A stretch of 64,000 nt of DNA from Haloglomus salinum (GCF_024298825.1 NZ_CP101153.1:1178001-1242000), one strand, 5' to 3'; counted from the first letter of the stretch, positions 44,040-56,522 are shown. Notes: a model not told the origin generated them from the letters alone. Translations and numbers: made by a program.

Positions 44040-44103
44040 CGCCGATCGACGGAATCGAACCGTCGTGATGCCAATATCGGTGGCGAGATCGCGTGTATTG
44101 AAT

Positions 44104-44146
44104 GTGTGATTTCCAGTTAGCGCCTGGACCCGTTCACGGAGTCCGA
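44104..44146 (-). other. Pre-23S processing stem, 3' half (bulge-helix-bulge)
   Basis: Pairs with 47075-47117. The 3' strand reads GTGAACGGGTCCAG-GCGC-TAA-CTGGAAATCACAC. With the 5' strand it makes a long helix interrupted by a 4-bp GCGC helix flanked by 3-nt bulges TAA and ACA, the exact substrate of the archaeal splicing endonuclease. Confidence 0.85.
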
Positions 44147-47065
<2,919 letters not shown>

Positions 47066-47074
47066 GACTATAAC

Positions 47075-47117
47075 TCGGACCCTGTGAACGGGTCCAGTGT
47101 GCGCCTGGAAATCACAC
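47075..47117 (-). other. Pre-23S processing stem, 5' half (bulge-helix-bulge)
   Basis: The 5' strand reads GTGTGATTTCCAG-GCGC-ACA-CTGGACCCGTTCAC on the minus strand and pairs with 44104-44146. The bulge ACA and the partner bulge TAA lie on opposite sides of the 4-bp GCGC helix. Confidence 0.85.
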
Positions 47118-47261
47118 GTACACGCGATCTCATCTGCAGCGTTGCGGGTGGGCAACCTGCATCAACCCTTCCCACTCACGCTTGCACGGAGTGGTGCATC
47201 GGTCTGTTACGGGAAAGCGCAGGACGCCACTTGAGGGCATCGCTTTGCTTCCCCGCAAACA

Positions 47262-47333
47262 TGGACCCAGCGAGATTCGAACTCGCGGCATCCTCCTTGC
47301 AAAGGAGGCACTCTACCACTGAGCTATGGGCCC
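47262..47333 (-). tRNA. tRNA-Ala (anticodon TGC), 16S-23S spacer
   Basis: 72 nt between 16S and 23S. Acceptor GGGCCCA pairs with TGGGTCC, discriminator A; anticodon arm CTCCT-TTGCAAG-AGG region with TGC; T-arm GCGAG-TTCGAAT-CTCGC. Position in the spacer is standard for archaeal rRNA operons. No CCA encoded, no intron. Confidence 0.95.
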
Positions 47334-47340
47334 TTCGTCA

Positions 47341-47387
47341 GCCTTGACAGTTCTTAGGTGCTCGGTCGACCCTCGTCGAACGTCCGA
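47341..47387 (-). other. Pre-16S processing stem, 3' half (bulge-helix-bulge)
   Basis: Pairs with 48942-48988: TCGGACGTTC / GAACGTCCGA, TCGACCGAG / CTCGGTCGA, CACC / GGTG, and GAACTGTCAAGGC / GCCTTGACAGTTC. The 4-bp CACC/GGTG helix is flanked by 3-nt bulges TAA and ACA, a canonical cut site for the splicing endonuclease. Confidence 0.85.
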
Positions 47388-47429
47388 AGCGAAAGGTGGG
47401 CCCACCACGATGGGTGGGTCCCGGTCATT

Positions 47430-48901
<1,472 letters not shown>

Positions 48902-48941
48902 GTGCCTCGCACAAGGCGAGGCGGGTTAAGGCGGGATGCTA

Positions 48942-48988
48942 TCGGACGTTCGGTGACGATCGACCGAGTGTCACCGAACTGTCAAGGC
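48942..48988 (-). other. Pre-16S processing stem, 5' half (bulge-helix-bulge)
   Basis: Partner of 47341-47387. Minus strand order: GCCTTGACAGTTC, GGTG, bulge ACA, CTCGGTCGA, an internal loop, GAACGTCCGA. The motif layout matches the pre-23S stem, including the ACA/TAA bulge sequences. Confidence 0.85.
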
Positions 48989-49060
48989 TAACATCAGATT
49001 CCATCTTGACGGCGGACCGCAGGGGTGGAATCCTCATCTTCTTCGGACCTGAACGTTGTC

Positions 49061-49085
49061 CGGGATGGGTCATAAACCCACCGAA
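49061..49085 (-). promoter_or_regulatory. Possible proximal rRNA promoter
   Basis: On the minus strand TTCGGTGGGTTTATGACCC contains a TATA-like TTTATGA after a BRE-like purine-rich stretch. It lacks the inverted GACGCCC/GGGCG arms of the other units, so it is a weaker candidate. Confidence 0.35.
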
Positions 49086-49135
49086 CCTCGTTCGGGCCCG
49101 GGACGCCCCGTGAGGGCGCCCCGTTCACATTACCA

Positions 49136-49166
49136 CCGAACGCCCGTTATCATATAAGGGCGTCGA
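49136..49166 (-). promoter_or_regulatory. rRNA promoter unit 1 (GACGCCC-TTATAT-GGGCG)
   Basis: Minus strand TCGACGCCCTTATATGATAA followed by CGGGCGTTCGG. The TATA core TTATAT lies between short inverted arms CGCCC and GGGCG. The same frame of bases recurs at 49216-49247. Confidence 0.6.
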
Positions 49167-49215
49167 TGGCCTCCCGCCGCCCTGTGTCGATTCGGGCGGC
49201 AGGTGCGTACTTCAA

Positions 49216-49247
49216 CCGAAACGCCCTGTGCCCCATAAGGGCGTCGG
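49216..49247 (-). promoter_or_regulatory. rRNA promoter unit 2 (GACGCCC-TTATGG-GGGCG)
   Basis: Minus strand CCGACGCCCTTATGGGGCAC followed by AGGGCGTTTCGG: the same arms and a TTATGG core, 80 nt upstream of unit 1. The repeat spacing indicates tandem promoters, as described for the rRNA operons of other haloarchaea. Confidence 0.6.
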
Positions 49248-49321
49248 AACGTTTCGGCCAGCCACGGGGGCAGCCCCGGAACGAGTCCAGGGTGAGTGCC
49301 CCGCGGCGCTTCGCATTCCAT

Positions 49322-49352
49322 TCGAGACCGGTGTTACACTTAACCCCGTCGG
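49322..49352 (-). promoter_or_regulatory. rRNA promoter unit 3 (diverged copy)
   Basis: Minus strand CCGACGGGGTTAAGTGTAAC followed by ACCGGTCTCG. It keeps the CCGAC start and a TTAAGTG core, but the arms have changed. About 105 nt upstream of unit 2. Confidence 0.45.
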
Positions 49353-49594
49353 AGTGAACCCGCCGTGTGCCGGCGTTACACGGCACGTGTCGCCACGCCA
49401 CGCTGGCGCGCGCCACCACCGCGAGAACCCGACACACATGTCACTGGAAGTAGGTGAGTGGTGTCGCGCGGCTGGAGGCCGAGCGGTCATCCCGCGCTGG
49501 CACGCCGTCCCGCCGGATGAGGGCCGCGCACTCGACGGTGCGGCCGCTGGCGGGTTAGCCCTTCGGGAGTTCACCGGAGAGAAGACGGCGAAGG

Positions 49595-49903
49595 TCAGAT
49601 GGAGTCGAGGTGTTCGATACCCTTCTTCGAGACGTTGGCTTCAGTGATCTCGCTCGGCATCCAGCCGGGCTTGTCGTCGGGGGCGGTCTCGGTCCATGCC
49701 CAGCCGTCGTAGATGTGGACCTTCTTGGTCCCCTTCTCTCGGAGCCGGAGCTCGTGATGCTCGGCCTGCTGTTCACTCTTGGCCGGGTCCAGACGTCGGG
49801 CCGCCTTCAGTGCGGCCTGCCGTGGTGTCCGTCCGGAGAACACGCTTGTCTCGTTGCCGATGTCGTCCCGGAGCGCGAAGTTCCGCTTGTCGTCTTCGAC
49901 CAT
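49595..49903 (-). CDS. Non-histone chromosomal protein MC1
   Basis: 102 aa, slightly longer than typical MC1 (about 93) because of an insertion. Family blocks: 'KRNFALRDDIGNETSVFSGR' near 5, 'TPRQAALKAARRLDPAKSE' near 26, 'LRLREKGTKKVHIYDGWAW' near 52, and 'KPGWMPSEITEANVSKKGIE' near 78. MC1 bends and compacts DNA in methanogens and haloarchaea. A Shine-Dalgarno-like GGAGGTC lies 7-8 nt before the ATG at 49903, and a TATA-rich stretch (TATATTTATATTTG, about 49938-49951) lies upstream, so this gene is probably not leaderless. Confidence 0.93.
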   Translation of the reverse strand: MVEDDKRNFALRDDIGNETSVFSGRTPRQAALKAARRLDPAKSEQQAEHHELRLREKGTKKVHIYDGWAWTETAPDDKPGWMPSEITEANVSKKGIEHLDSI

Positions 49904-50214
49904 TGGTTGTGACCTCCATGCGGGATGTCAACACCACCAAATATAAATATACCCCCCGAATCCGCCGCTCGGCGGGCGATTTCAGCCCGGTAGACCGGCG
50001 ACTCGATGGGAGGACTGCCACATCCGGAGGGCCATGTCAGGTCGCTGCGTCGACCCTGCCCCGTGACACTCGCGAGGGTCCCGCTCCATCCTCGATAGCG
50101 CACGCGCGCGAGCACGCGAGAGAAGGTCCGCCACTCGACCGGAGGAAGCCGGATTCGGGGACGGGGCACGGTACACTTATGTATGCCGTGTGGTGAACTT
50201 GGCCCACGTACTCG
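49904..50214. other. Intergenic region between MC1 and the AbrB-like gene
   Basis: 311 nt. It holds the MC1 promoter and ribosome-binding site on the minus strand (about 49908-49951) and, on the + strand, cacttatgta (about 50173-50182), a likely TATA box for the AbrB-like gene about 35 nt before its ATG. Open readings here have no protein-like pattern. Nothing else seen. Confidence 0.55.
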
Positions 50215-50412
50215 ATGGTTCGCAAGAAGAAGCTCTCTCCGAGTGGCGCGAAGGACGAGAACGGGGAGTACCACAACGTCCACGTCAATCTGCACGAGGA
50301 CGAACTTGCCGTCGCCGGGATGGAGATCGGCGACGAAGTGTTCGTCCGCGTGCGCGACGGGAAGATTATCATCCAGAAGGCCGACCCGGACGAGGTCGAA
50401 CACGAGTTCTGA
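50215..50412 (+). CDS. AbrB/SpoVT-like small DNA-binding protein
   Basis: 65 aa. The strand pattern 'NVHVNLHEDELAVAGMEIGDEVFVRVRDGKIIIQKA' resembles a swapped-hairpin AbrB domain, which dimerises and binds DNA. The N-terminus is basic ('MVRKKKLSPSGAK'). Members can be antitoxins or transcription regulators; no toxin gene is next to it. Start at 50215 by the TATA box upstream. Confidence 0.65.
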   Translation: MVRKKKLSPSGAKDENGEYHNVHVNLHEDELAVAGMEIGDEVFVRVRDGKIIIQKADPDEVEHEF

Positions 50413-50475
50413 GTCACGCCACCGAACCGACGCGGACCGCCGCGCTTATTCTCGCGCCACGCTGCCCAACGACCG

Positions 50476-51537
50476 ATGGGACTCTCGCTCTACGACATCG
50501 TGAAGCCGCTCCTCTTCTCGCTCCCGACGGAGACAGCCCACGGGGTCGGAATCCACAGTCTCGCCGCCATCCAAGGGACGCCAGTCGAATCGCTCCTCCG
50601 GGACCGGCTGGTCGTCGACGACGACCGCCTCTCGGTCGAGGCGTTCGGCCAATCGTTCCCCTCGCCGGTCGGCGTCGCCGCGGGGTTCGACAAGAACGCC
50701 CACGTCGCACCCGCGTTGGCGGCGCTCGGCTTCGGCCACGTCGAGGTCGGCGGCGTCACCGCCGAACGGCAGGCGGGCAACCCCCGGCCGCGGATGTTCC
50801 GCCTGCCCGAGGACCACGCCATCATCAATCGCATGGGCTTCAACAACGACGGCGCCGACGCCATCGGCCCGCGCGTCTCCGAGCACGCGGCCGCGCTGGA
50901 CGTCCCGGTAGGCGTCAACATCGGCAAGTCCAAATCCGCGCCGCTGGAGACGGCCGAGGACGACTACCTGTACACGTACGAGCGCGTCTCGGACGCGGAC
51001 TTCTTCGTCGTCAACGTCTCCAGCCCCAACACGCCCGGCCTGCGGGACCTGCAGAACCGCGACCGCCTCGCGAGCATCCTCGGGACGCTCCGGGACGCGG
51101 GCGCCGACCCACTGCTCGTGAAGCTCTCCCCGGACCTGGGCGAGGGAGCCATCGAGGACGCCATCCACGTGGTGAACGACCTGGACCTCGACGGCATCGT
51201 CGCGACCAACACGACGACCCGGCGTCCGGCCTCGCTGCACTCCCCGGACGCGAGCGAGGACGGCGGCCTCTCCGGCGCGCCACTCGAACGCCACGCCACC
51301 GAGACGGTCCGCTTCGTCGCCGAGCGCACGGACGTCCCGGTCGTCGGCGTCGGTGGCGTCGCCTCGGCCGAGGGCGCCTACGCGAAGATTCGCGCAGGCG
51401 CACGCGTGGTTCAGTTGTACACCGGGCTCGTCTACGAGGGGCCGACGCTGGCGCGTGACATCAACCGTGGCCTGCTCGAGTTGCTGGAGCGCGACGGTTT
51501 CGACTCCGTCGCGGACGCGGTCGGGGCGGACCTGTAG
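50476..51537 (+). CDS. pyrD: Dihydroorotate dehydrogenase, quinone type
   Basis: 353 aa, class 2 enzyme that oxidises dihydroorotate to orotate in pyrimidine synthesis and passes electrons to quinone at the membrane. Visible: 'SPVGVAAGFDKNAHVAPALA' near 61, 'INRMGFNNDGAD' near 120, the catalytic Ser in 'VVNVSSPNTPGL' near 178, and 'GVGGVASAEGAYAKIRAGA' near 293 for the FMN phosphate. An N-terminal helical tail ('LYDIVKPLLFSLPTETAH') matches the membrane-associating part of class 2. TATA-like cttattctc 27 nt upstream of ATG 50476. Confidence 0.93.
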   Translation: MGLSLYDIVKPLLFSLPTETAHGVGIHSLAAIQGTPVESLLRDRLVVDDDRLSVEAFGQSFPSPVGVAAGFDKNAHVAPALAALGFGHVEVGGVTAERQAGNPRPRMFRLPEDHAIINRMGFNNDGADAIGPRVSEHAAALDVPVGVNIGKSKSAPLETAEDDYLYTYERVSDADFFVVNVSSPNTPGLRDLQNRDRLASILGTLRDAGADPLLVKLSPDLGEGAIEDAIHVVNDLDLDGIVATNTTTRRPASLHSPDASEDGGLSGAPLERHATETVRFVAERTDVPVVGVGGVASAEGAYAKIRAGARVVQLYTGLVYEGPTLARDINRGLLELLERDGFDSVADAVGADL

Positions 51538-51618
51538 CGGGCGTCGTCGGCACGCAGTAGCGACGGCGCGGACGACAACCACACGATACTTACTCCGGCC
51601 ACGCTTCGACCTGACCGA

Positions 51619-52377
51619 ATGGACGACACCGTGCTGCTGACCGGCGCCGGGGGGTACGTCGGTGGCGCAATCCTGGACGGTATCGGCGACGAGTACGACT
51701 GGCGCCTCCTCTATCACAACCCGCCGGCCGAGGAGCCGGACCACCCCTACATGGTCGGCGAGATCACCGAACCCGAGGACGCACGGGAGGCCTGCAAGGG
51801 CGTCGGCGCAGTCATCCACCTCGCCGGCGACCCCCGTCCCGACGCACCGTGGGACTCGGTGCTGGAGAACAACATCCACGGGACGAAGGTGATGTTCGAC
51901 GCCGCGCTCGAGGCCGGCGTCGAGAAGTTCGTCTACGCCTCCTCCAACCACGCCGTCGGCCACTTCGAGACCGAGCGCAAGCCGGACCTCTACCAGCCCG
52001 AGGACGACTTCCGCCTCGACGGCACCGAACTCCCCCGCCCCGGCAACTTCTACGGCGTCTCCAAGGCGGCGGGCGAGACCCTGGGGCGCTTCTACCACGA
52101 CGAGCACGACCTCTCCGTCTGCTGTATCCGTATCGGCAACCTCACCGAGGGGCACCCCCCCATCGACTACGAGCGCGGGCAGGCGATGTGGCTCTCCTAT
52201 CCCGACTGCGCGCACCTGCACGCGTGCGCGCTGGAAGCCGACTACGGCTACGAGATCGTCTACGGCATCTCGGACAACGACCGCAAGTACTACTCGCTGG
52301 AGCGGGCGAAAGAGGCCCTCGGCTACGAACCCCAGGATAACTCCGCCGAGTGGGACGGGAAGGAGAAGGTCGCTTAG
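51619..52377 (+). CDS. azf: NAD-dependent glucose-6-phosphate dehydrogenase-like SDR (Azf type)
   Basis: 252 aa extended short-chain dehydrogenase. Nucleotide-binding GAGGYVG near residue 9, 'VIHLAGDPRPDAPWDSVL' near 65, active site YGVSK near 141 with Ser in 'YASSNHAVG' near 106. The middle and C-terminal blocks ('GTELPRPGNFYGVSKAAGET', 'GQAMWLSYPDC', 'YEIVYGISDNDRKYYS') closely match, from memory, the haloarchaeal enzyme that uses NAD+ to oxidise glucose-6-phosphate. Related uronate dehydrogenases share the fold, so the substrate needs a tree or assay. TATA-like gatactta lies about 30 nt upstream. Confidence 0.7.
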   Translation: MDDTVLLTGAGGYVGGAILDGIGDEYDWRLLYHNPPAEEPDHPYMVGEITEPEDAREACKGVGAVIHLAGDPRPDAPWDSVLENNIHGTKVMFDAALEAGVEKFVYASSNHAVGHFETERKPDLYQPEDDFRLDGTELPRPGNFYGVSKAAGETLGRFYHDEHDLSVCCIRIGNLTEGHPPIDYERGQAMWLSYPDCAHLHACALEADYGYEIVYGISDNDRKYYSLERAKEALGYEPQDNSAEWDGKEKVA

Positions 52378-52798
52378 AGTACGCAATACAACCCAGGATA
52401 TAACCCAAATAGGCGTTTTCCTATATAATAACAGATTTTCTGAACTTATCCGCCAGTTTTGAGCAACAGAGAGGGCGCTACCGAAGCCCTCGCACTCTCG
52501 ACCGGTTGCGACTCGCTGTCGTCCGAAAGGCGGCAACGCCGCCTTTCGTGATGACGAGAGACGCTCCCGGCGTCTCTCGAACCGCGCGCGCTCGCTCCGC
52601 TCGCGTGCTTACTTCGTCTCACCGGGCCGAGGGCGCTCGCCCTTCGAGTCCGCCAGGAACGTGGTTCGTGTCCCGAGCGCGTCGCCCTGCCCTTCCCCGG
52701 GGGGCGCGGGACTCACTTCGTTCGGCCACGCGCGCCCGGCCCGTGGATTGTCGCGCCTCGCTCGGGCAATTGAAGTCGAGGGCCGGCGAGGGTCAGGT
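52378..52798. other. Repeat-rich intergenic region upstream of rfcS
   Basis: 421 nt without a credible gene. An AT-rich part (52378-52460) with T-runs suits termination of the azf-like gene; the rest is repeat element B (see entry). The rfcS promoter should lie in the last 40 nt; only a weak AT-rich caattgaag (about 52769-52777) is visible, at about the right distance. Confidence 0.6.
52476..52735. repeat. Extragenic repeat element B with paired hairpins
   Basis: Shares with element A: GAAGCCCTCGC (about 52482-52492), the 23-nt block (core CCCTTCGAGTCCGCC, about 52640-52655), the later block (core CCTGCCCTTCCCCGG, about 52687-52701), and a pair of hairpins. Those are 52524-52548 (CGAAAGGCGGC stem, loop AAC) and 52555-52579 (CGAGAGACGC stem), separated by TGATGA. 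In A the matching hairpins have other stem sequences but keep the CGAAA...TTTCG and CGAGA...TCTCG ends, and the spacer reads TCATCA. Block order differs: hairpins come before the conserved blocks here and after them in A. Confidence 0.7.
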
Positions 52799-53800
52799 AT
52801 GAGCGAACCCGGGGAGCCCGCCGCCGACGCGCCCGCGGCGTCCGAGCGCGGCCGGGAGGTCTGGATCGAGAAGTACCGCCCCCAGTCGCTGGACGACATC
52901 GTCGGGCAGGACACCATCGTCGAGCGGCTCAAATCCTACATTAACCGGCAAGATTTGCCCCATTTACTTTTTGCAGGGCCAGCAGGCGTGGGCAAAACCA
53001 CCGCCTCGGTAGCCATCGCCAAGGAGATCTACGGCGAGGAGGACTGGCGGGAGAACTTCCTCGAGCTGAACGCCAGCGACCAGCGCGGCATCGACGTGGT
53101 CCGGGACCGCATCAAGAGCTTCGCGCGCGCGTCGTTCGGCGGCTACGACTACCGGGTTATTTTCCTCGATGAAGCGGACGCGCTCACCTCTGACGCGCAA
53201 GGAGCGCTCCGCCGGACGATGGAGCAGTTCTCCAACAACACGCGCTTCATCCTCTCGTGTAACTACTCCTCGCAGATCATCGACCCCATCCAGTCCCGGT
53301 GTGCCGTCTTCCGCTTCTCGCCGCTGGGTGACGACGCGGTCGAGGCCCAGATCCGCCAGATCGCCACGAACGAGGACATCGAACTCACGGAGGCCGGACT
53401 CGACGCGCTCGTCTACGCCGCGGGTGGGGACATGCGCAAGGCCATCAACGGGCTGCAGGCCGCGGCCGTGATGGGCGAGGCCGTCGACGAGGAGGCCGTC
53501 TACGCCATCACCTCGACCGCGCGTCCGGAGGAGATCAACGGGATGGTCCAGCGTGCGCTCGACGGCGACTTCACCGCCGCGCGCTCGAAACTCGACGAAC
53601 TGCTGACGGAATCGGGTATCGCGGGCGGTGACATCATCGACCAGCTCCACCGCTCGGTCTGGGAGTTCGACATCGACGACGAGGCCGCGGTCCGGCTGAT
53701 GGACCGGGTCGGTGAGGCCGACTACCGCATCACCGCGGGTGCCAACGAGCAGATCCAGCTGGAGGCGTTGCTCGCGTCGCTCGCGCTGGACGGAGAGTAG
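52799..53800 (+). CDS. rfcS: Replication factor C small subunit
   Basis: 333 aa AAA+ clamp-loader subunit that, with the large subunit, loads the sliding clamp PCNA on DNA. Walker [10 protein letters not shown] near residues 60-68, Walker B '[11 protein letters not shown]' near 120, sensor 1 '[12 protein letters not shown]' near 150, Arg finger 'QSRCAVFRF' (SRC motif) near 166, sensor 2 '[11 protein letters not shown]' near 210. Length is normal and no intein is present. Codons 45-75 (52931-53015) and 120-136 (53156-53206) use many A/T-ending codons (TTA, CTT, TTT, GCA, AAA), unlike the rest of the gene and its neighbours. Confidence 0.95.
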   Translation: MSEPGEPAADAPAASERGREVWIEKYRPQSLDDIVGQDTIVERLKSYINRQDLPHLLFAGPAGVGKTTASVAIAKEIYGEEDWRENFLELNASDQRGIDVVRDRIKSFARASFGGYDYRVIFLDEADALTSDAQGALRRTMEQFSNNTRFILSCNYSSQIIDPIQSRCAVFRFSPLGDDAVEAQIRQIATNEDIELTEAGLDALVYAAGGDMRKAINGLQAAAVMGEAVDEEAVYAITSTARPEEINGMVQRALDGDFTAARSKLDELLTESGIAGGDIIDQLHRSVWEFDIDDEAAVRLMDRVGEADYRITAGANEQIQLEALLASLALDGE

Positions 53801-53867
53801 CGTGACCAGAGCTGTCGCTACGGAGCGAGCGGTCGGAAGAATCGGAGTCGGTCGGTAGTCGCTCGGT

Positions 53868-54491
53868 TCAGGCCGGGAGGCTGGGGCCGGGCAGGCTCGG
53901 GAGACCGGGAAGCTCCGGCAGGTCGTCACCAGGGAGGCCGGGACCCTCGGGCGGAGTCGGCAGGTCGTCGCCCGGCAGCCCGGGGACACCGCCGCCACCG
54001 GGGCTCTCGGTCGTCGTCTCGCAGGGGTTCGACGCGCCCTCCGGCGGGACCGTACACTCGATGGAGCCGCCGACGGTGTTGCCGGCCACGGAGACGTTAC
54101 CACCGCCACCGAGGGTGCCCTCCTGGGCCTCGGCGTCGACACCGGCGCCACCGCCGGCGTTAGCCGCGACCGGGCCGCCACTGACGGAGACGCCGCCCTC
54201 ACCGCTGCCGCCGGATGGGCCGGCCGCGACCGTCACGCCGCCGTCCGCACCGCCCTGGCTGGTTCCGCCACCGCCGGCGACCTCGACGCTCACGCCGTCG
54301 GCACCGCCGTCGACGTTCACCACACCGTCAGCGACGCCGCCGGTATCGCCACCGTCGGCGATACCGAGCCCGTCACCGATCCCGAGGCCGCCATCGTCAC
54401 CCGCAGCAGCGGCCGGACTCGCAAGGAGCCCGAGCGCCACGAGTGCGGTTATCGTTGCTGTTGCCATCGTCCGGACGCGTGTGCGGTCCAT
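53868..54491 (-). CDS. Secreted glycine-rich protein
   Basis: 207 aa from ATG 54491. A Sec-type signal peptide (about residues 9-30, ending ASPAAAA) leads into a Gly/Asp/Val-rich, low-complexity body with repeating 'GGxxVxxGG' units, one Cys pair (ECTVPPEGASNPCE, near 155 and 166) and a Pro/Leu-rich end with 'LPGDDLP' repeats. There is no membrane anchor, so secretion or weak association with the cell surface is likely. No family recognised. Convergent with rfcS. Confidence 0.65.
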   Translation of the reverse strand: MDRTRVRTMATATITALVALGLLASPAAAAGDDGGLGIGDGLGIADGGDTGGVADGVVNVDGGADGVSVEVAGGGGTSQGGADGGVTVAAGPSGGSGEGGVSVSGGPVAANAGGGAGVDAEAQEGTLGGGGNVSVAGNTVGGSIECTVPPEGASNPCETTTESPGGGGVPGLPGDDLPTPPEGPGLPGDDLPELPGLPSLPGPSLPA

Positions 54492-54681
54492 GATACATAC
54501 TATCGCCAATGTTGATTGACCGTGTAATTGGTGCCGTGACCCACCGGGCATTTAACTGAACGGTCAATGCAGGAGCACGGAACAAGTAGCCCGTCGCCGG
54601 GTCAGCGGCGAGGGAGCCTCAGCGGGAATCGCGGCCGCCGGTACCAATCGGTTTTTCCACGCGTGCCGCCCAACCTCGAGC

Positions 54682-56010
54682 ATGACCGACCTGTCGCTCC
54701 CGGCCGAACCCGAGGTCCCCGATGTCACCACGGACGGCGTCTGGCTGGCCTGCATCGACTGTGGCGAGACGCACGCGCCGTTCGACGACATCATCTACAC
54801 CTGTCCGGACTGCGGAGCGCTGCTGGAGGCCCGCTACGACTCGTACCCGGGCTTCGACGAGTTCGAGGGGCCGAAGTCGGTATGGCGCTACAGCGCCGCA
54901 CTCCCCTTCCCGGAGGGCGTGACGCTCCCGGAGGGCGGCACACCGCTCCACCGCGTCCCACGCCTCGAAGACGACCTCGGGGTGCGCAACCTCCGCATCA
55001 AACACGAGGGCATGAACCCGACGGGGAGCTTCAAGGACCGCGGGATGACCGTCGGCGTGAAGGTCGCCGAGCGCCTGGGCGTGGACCGGCTCGCCTGTGC
55101 CTCGACCGGGAACACCTCGGCAGCGCTCGCTGCGTACGGCGGCCGCGCGGACCTGGAGACGCTGGTGCTCCTGCCGGCCGGAAAGGTCGCCGCCGGCAAG
55201 ATCGCGCAGGCCGCGCTCCACGACGCGCGCATCCTGGAGGTCGAGGGGAACTTCGACGCGTGCCTCGACCGCGTGCAGGACCTGGCCGACCGCGGCGAGG
55301 CGTATCTGCTCAACTCGCTCAACCCCTTCCGGCTGGAGGGACAGAAGACCATCGGCCTCGAGATACTCGAGGAGTTCTACGAGGACCACGGCCGCTTCCC
55401 CGACCGCATCTGCCTGCCGGTCGGCAACGCCGGCAACACGGCGGCACTGTACAAGTGCTTCCGCGAGATGGTTCGGAGCGGCGACCTCGCCCCCGGCGAC
55501 GTGCCCAGACTGACGGGCGTGCAGGCCGAGGGCGCGGCGCCGATGGTCGAGGCCATCGAGGAGGGCCTCGATGACACCCGCCGCTGGGACGACGTCGAGA
55601 CCATCGCGACGGCCATCCGCATCGGCAATCCGGTCAACGCACCGAAGGCGCTCCCCGGCATCCGCGAGACGGGCGGCACCGCGGTCGCGGTGAGCGACGA
55701 GGAGATCACGACGGCCCAGCGCGACCTCGCGCGCGAGGGGGTCGGCGTCGAACCCGCATCGGCCGCGTCGGTCGCGGGCCTGCGCAAACTCCGCCGACAG
55801 GGCGAGGTCGACGCCGGCGAGGACGTGGTCTGCCTGACGACCGGCCACCTCCTGAAGGACCCCGACGCAGCCGCGAAAGCGGGCGCCGACCCCGAACCCG
55901 TCCCGAACGACACGGACGATATCCTCGCACACCTCGCGGGCGAGTCGGTCGCGGCCGGCGGAAGCGGGGACGCGGAGGGCCTGCTTGCACGGCTGAAGCG
56001 TCTGTTCTGA
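54682..56010 (+). CDS. thrC: Threonine synthase
   Basis: 442 aa PLP enzyme that converts O-phosphohomoserine to threonine. PLP lysine in 'NPTGSFKDRGM' near residue 117; phosphate loop 'CLPVGNAGNTAALYK' near 247; substrate-side 'CASTGNTSAALAAYGG' near 140. An N-terminal zinc-ribbon-like part (CIDC near 24, CPDC near 43) is found in many archaeal threonine synthases. The C-terminal 60 residues are acidic with a helix. Monocistronic by spacing. Confidence 0.92.
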   Translation: MTDLSLPAEPEVPDVTTDGVWLACIDCGETHAPFDDIIYTCPDCGALLEARYDSYPGFDEFEGPKSVWRYSAALPFPEGVTLPEGGTPLHRVPRLEDDLGVRNLRIKHEGMNPTGSFKDRGMTVGVKVAERLGVDRLACASTGNTSAALAAYGGRADLETLVLLPAGKVAAGKIAQAALHDARILEVEGNFDACLDRVQDLADRGEAYLLNSLNPFRLEGQKTIGLEILEEFYEDHGRFPDRICLPVGNAGNTAALYKCFREMVRSGDLAPGDVPRLTGVQAEGAAPMVEAIEEGLDDTRRWDDVETIATAIRIGNPVNAPKALPGIRETGGTAVAVSDEEITTAQRDLAREGVGVEPASAASVAGLRKLRRQGEVDAGEDVVCLTTGHLLKDPDAAAKAGADPEPVPNDTDDILAHLAGESVAAGGSGDAEGLLARLKRLF

Positions 56011-56132
56011 ACGTGCCTCGCCACCCGTCACCGTCACGGCGGACGTTCCACCGGAAACGATGGCGTGCGGAGCGCCGACGGGCGTCAGACGGAGCCCGTG
56101 GGTACTTGTAACAGGGGTGCCCGCGACCCCGC

Positions 56133-56522
56133 ATGGCCTCGACCGAGACCGACCCCGAGTCCGAGACGCAGTTCGTCCGGACGACGGGCCTCGAGGAGCA
56201 GCGACCGACCGACGAGCGCACGCGACTGCGCGCCCGGGTCGCGAACCTGGAGTCCGAGCTCGCACGCAAGGAGGCCGTCCTCGCCGAGCGCAACGAGGAG
56301 ATCGCCCGCCTGCGCCACCGACTCGACCGCCGAGAGCAGGCGCTCGCCGAGCGCGAGGCCGACCTGAAGGCGGCACGCGAGGACCTCGAGAACGCCGAGG
56401 AATGGGCGGAGTTCCTCGACCGCGAACTGCGGGCCCAGCGCGACCGCGTCGGCTCGCTGGAGGCCCGCGTCGAGTCGCTGGAGTCGCGGTCGTTCTGGGA
56501 CCGCCTGCGGGACCTCTTCTGA
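56133..56522 (+). CDS. Small coiled-coil protein 1
   Basis: 129 aa. A disordered acidic start, then one continuous coiled coil of about 85 residues (about 30-115) rich in Glu/Arg with clear heptads ('RLRARVANLESELARKEAVL'), ending in 'FWDRLRDLF', a short amphipathic helix. The ending is similar to that of the next gene ('LARLRDWLTG'), so the two may be related. Function unknown; a scaffold or a membrane/nucleoid adaptor is possible. TATA-like tacttgta about 27 nt upstream. Confidence 0.65.
   Translation: MASTETDPESETQFVRTTGLEEQRPTDERTRLRARVANLESELARKEAVLAERNEEIARLRHRLDRREQALAEREADLKAAREDLENAEEWAEFLDRELRAQRDRVGSLEARVESLESRSFWDRLRDLF

Larger units (their letters stand above)
48902..49594. other. 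rRNA leader and promoter region
   Basis: No gene. It contains the 5' half of the pre-16S stem, a leader of about 150 nt and at least three, possibly four, TATA-containing promoter units for the rRNA operon (separate entries). The part 49380-49590 is GC-rich without clear features apart from the end of the MC1 gene at 49595; upstream rRNA promoters may extend into it. Confidence 0.65.
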
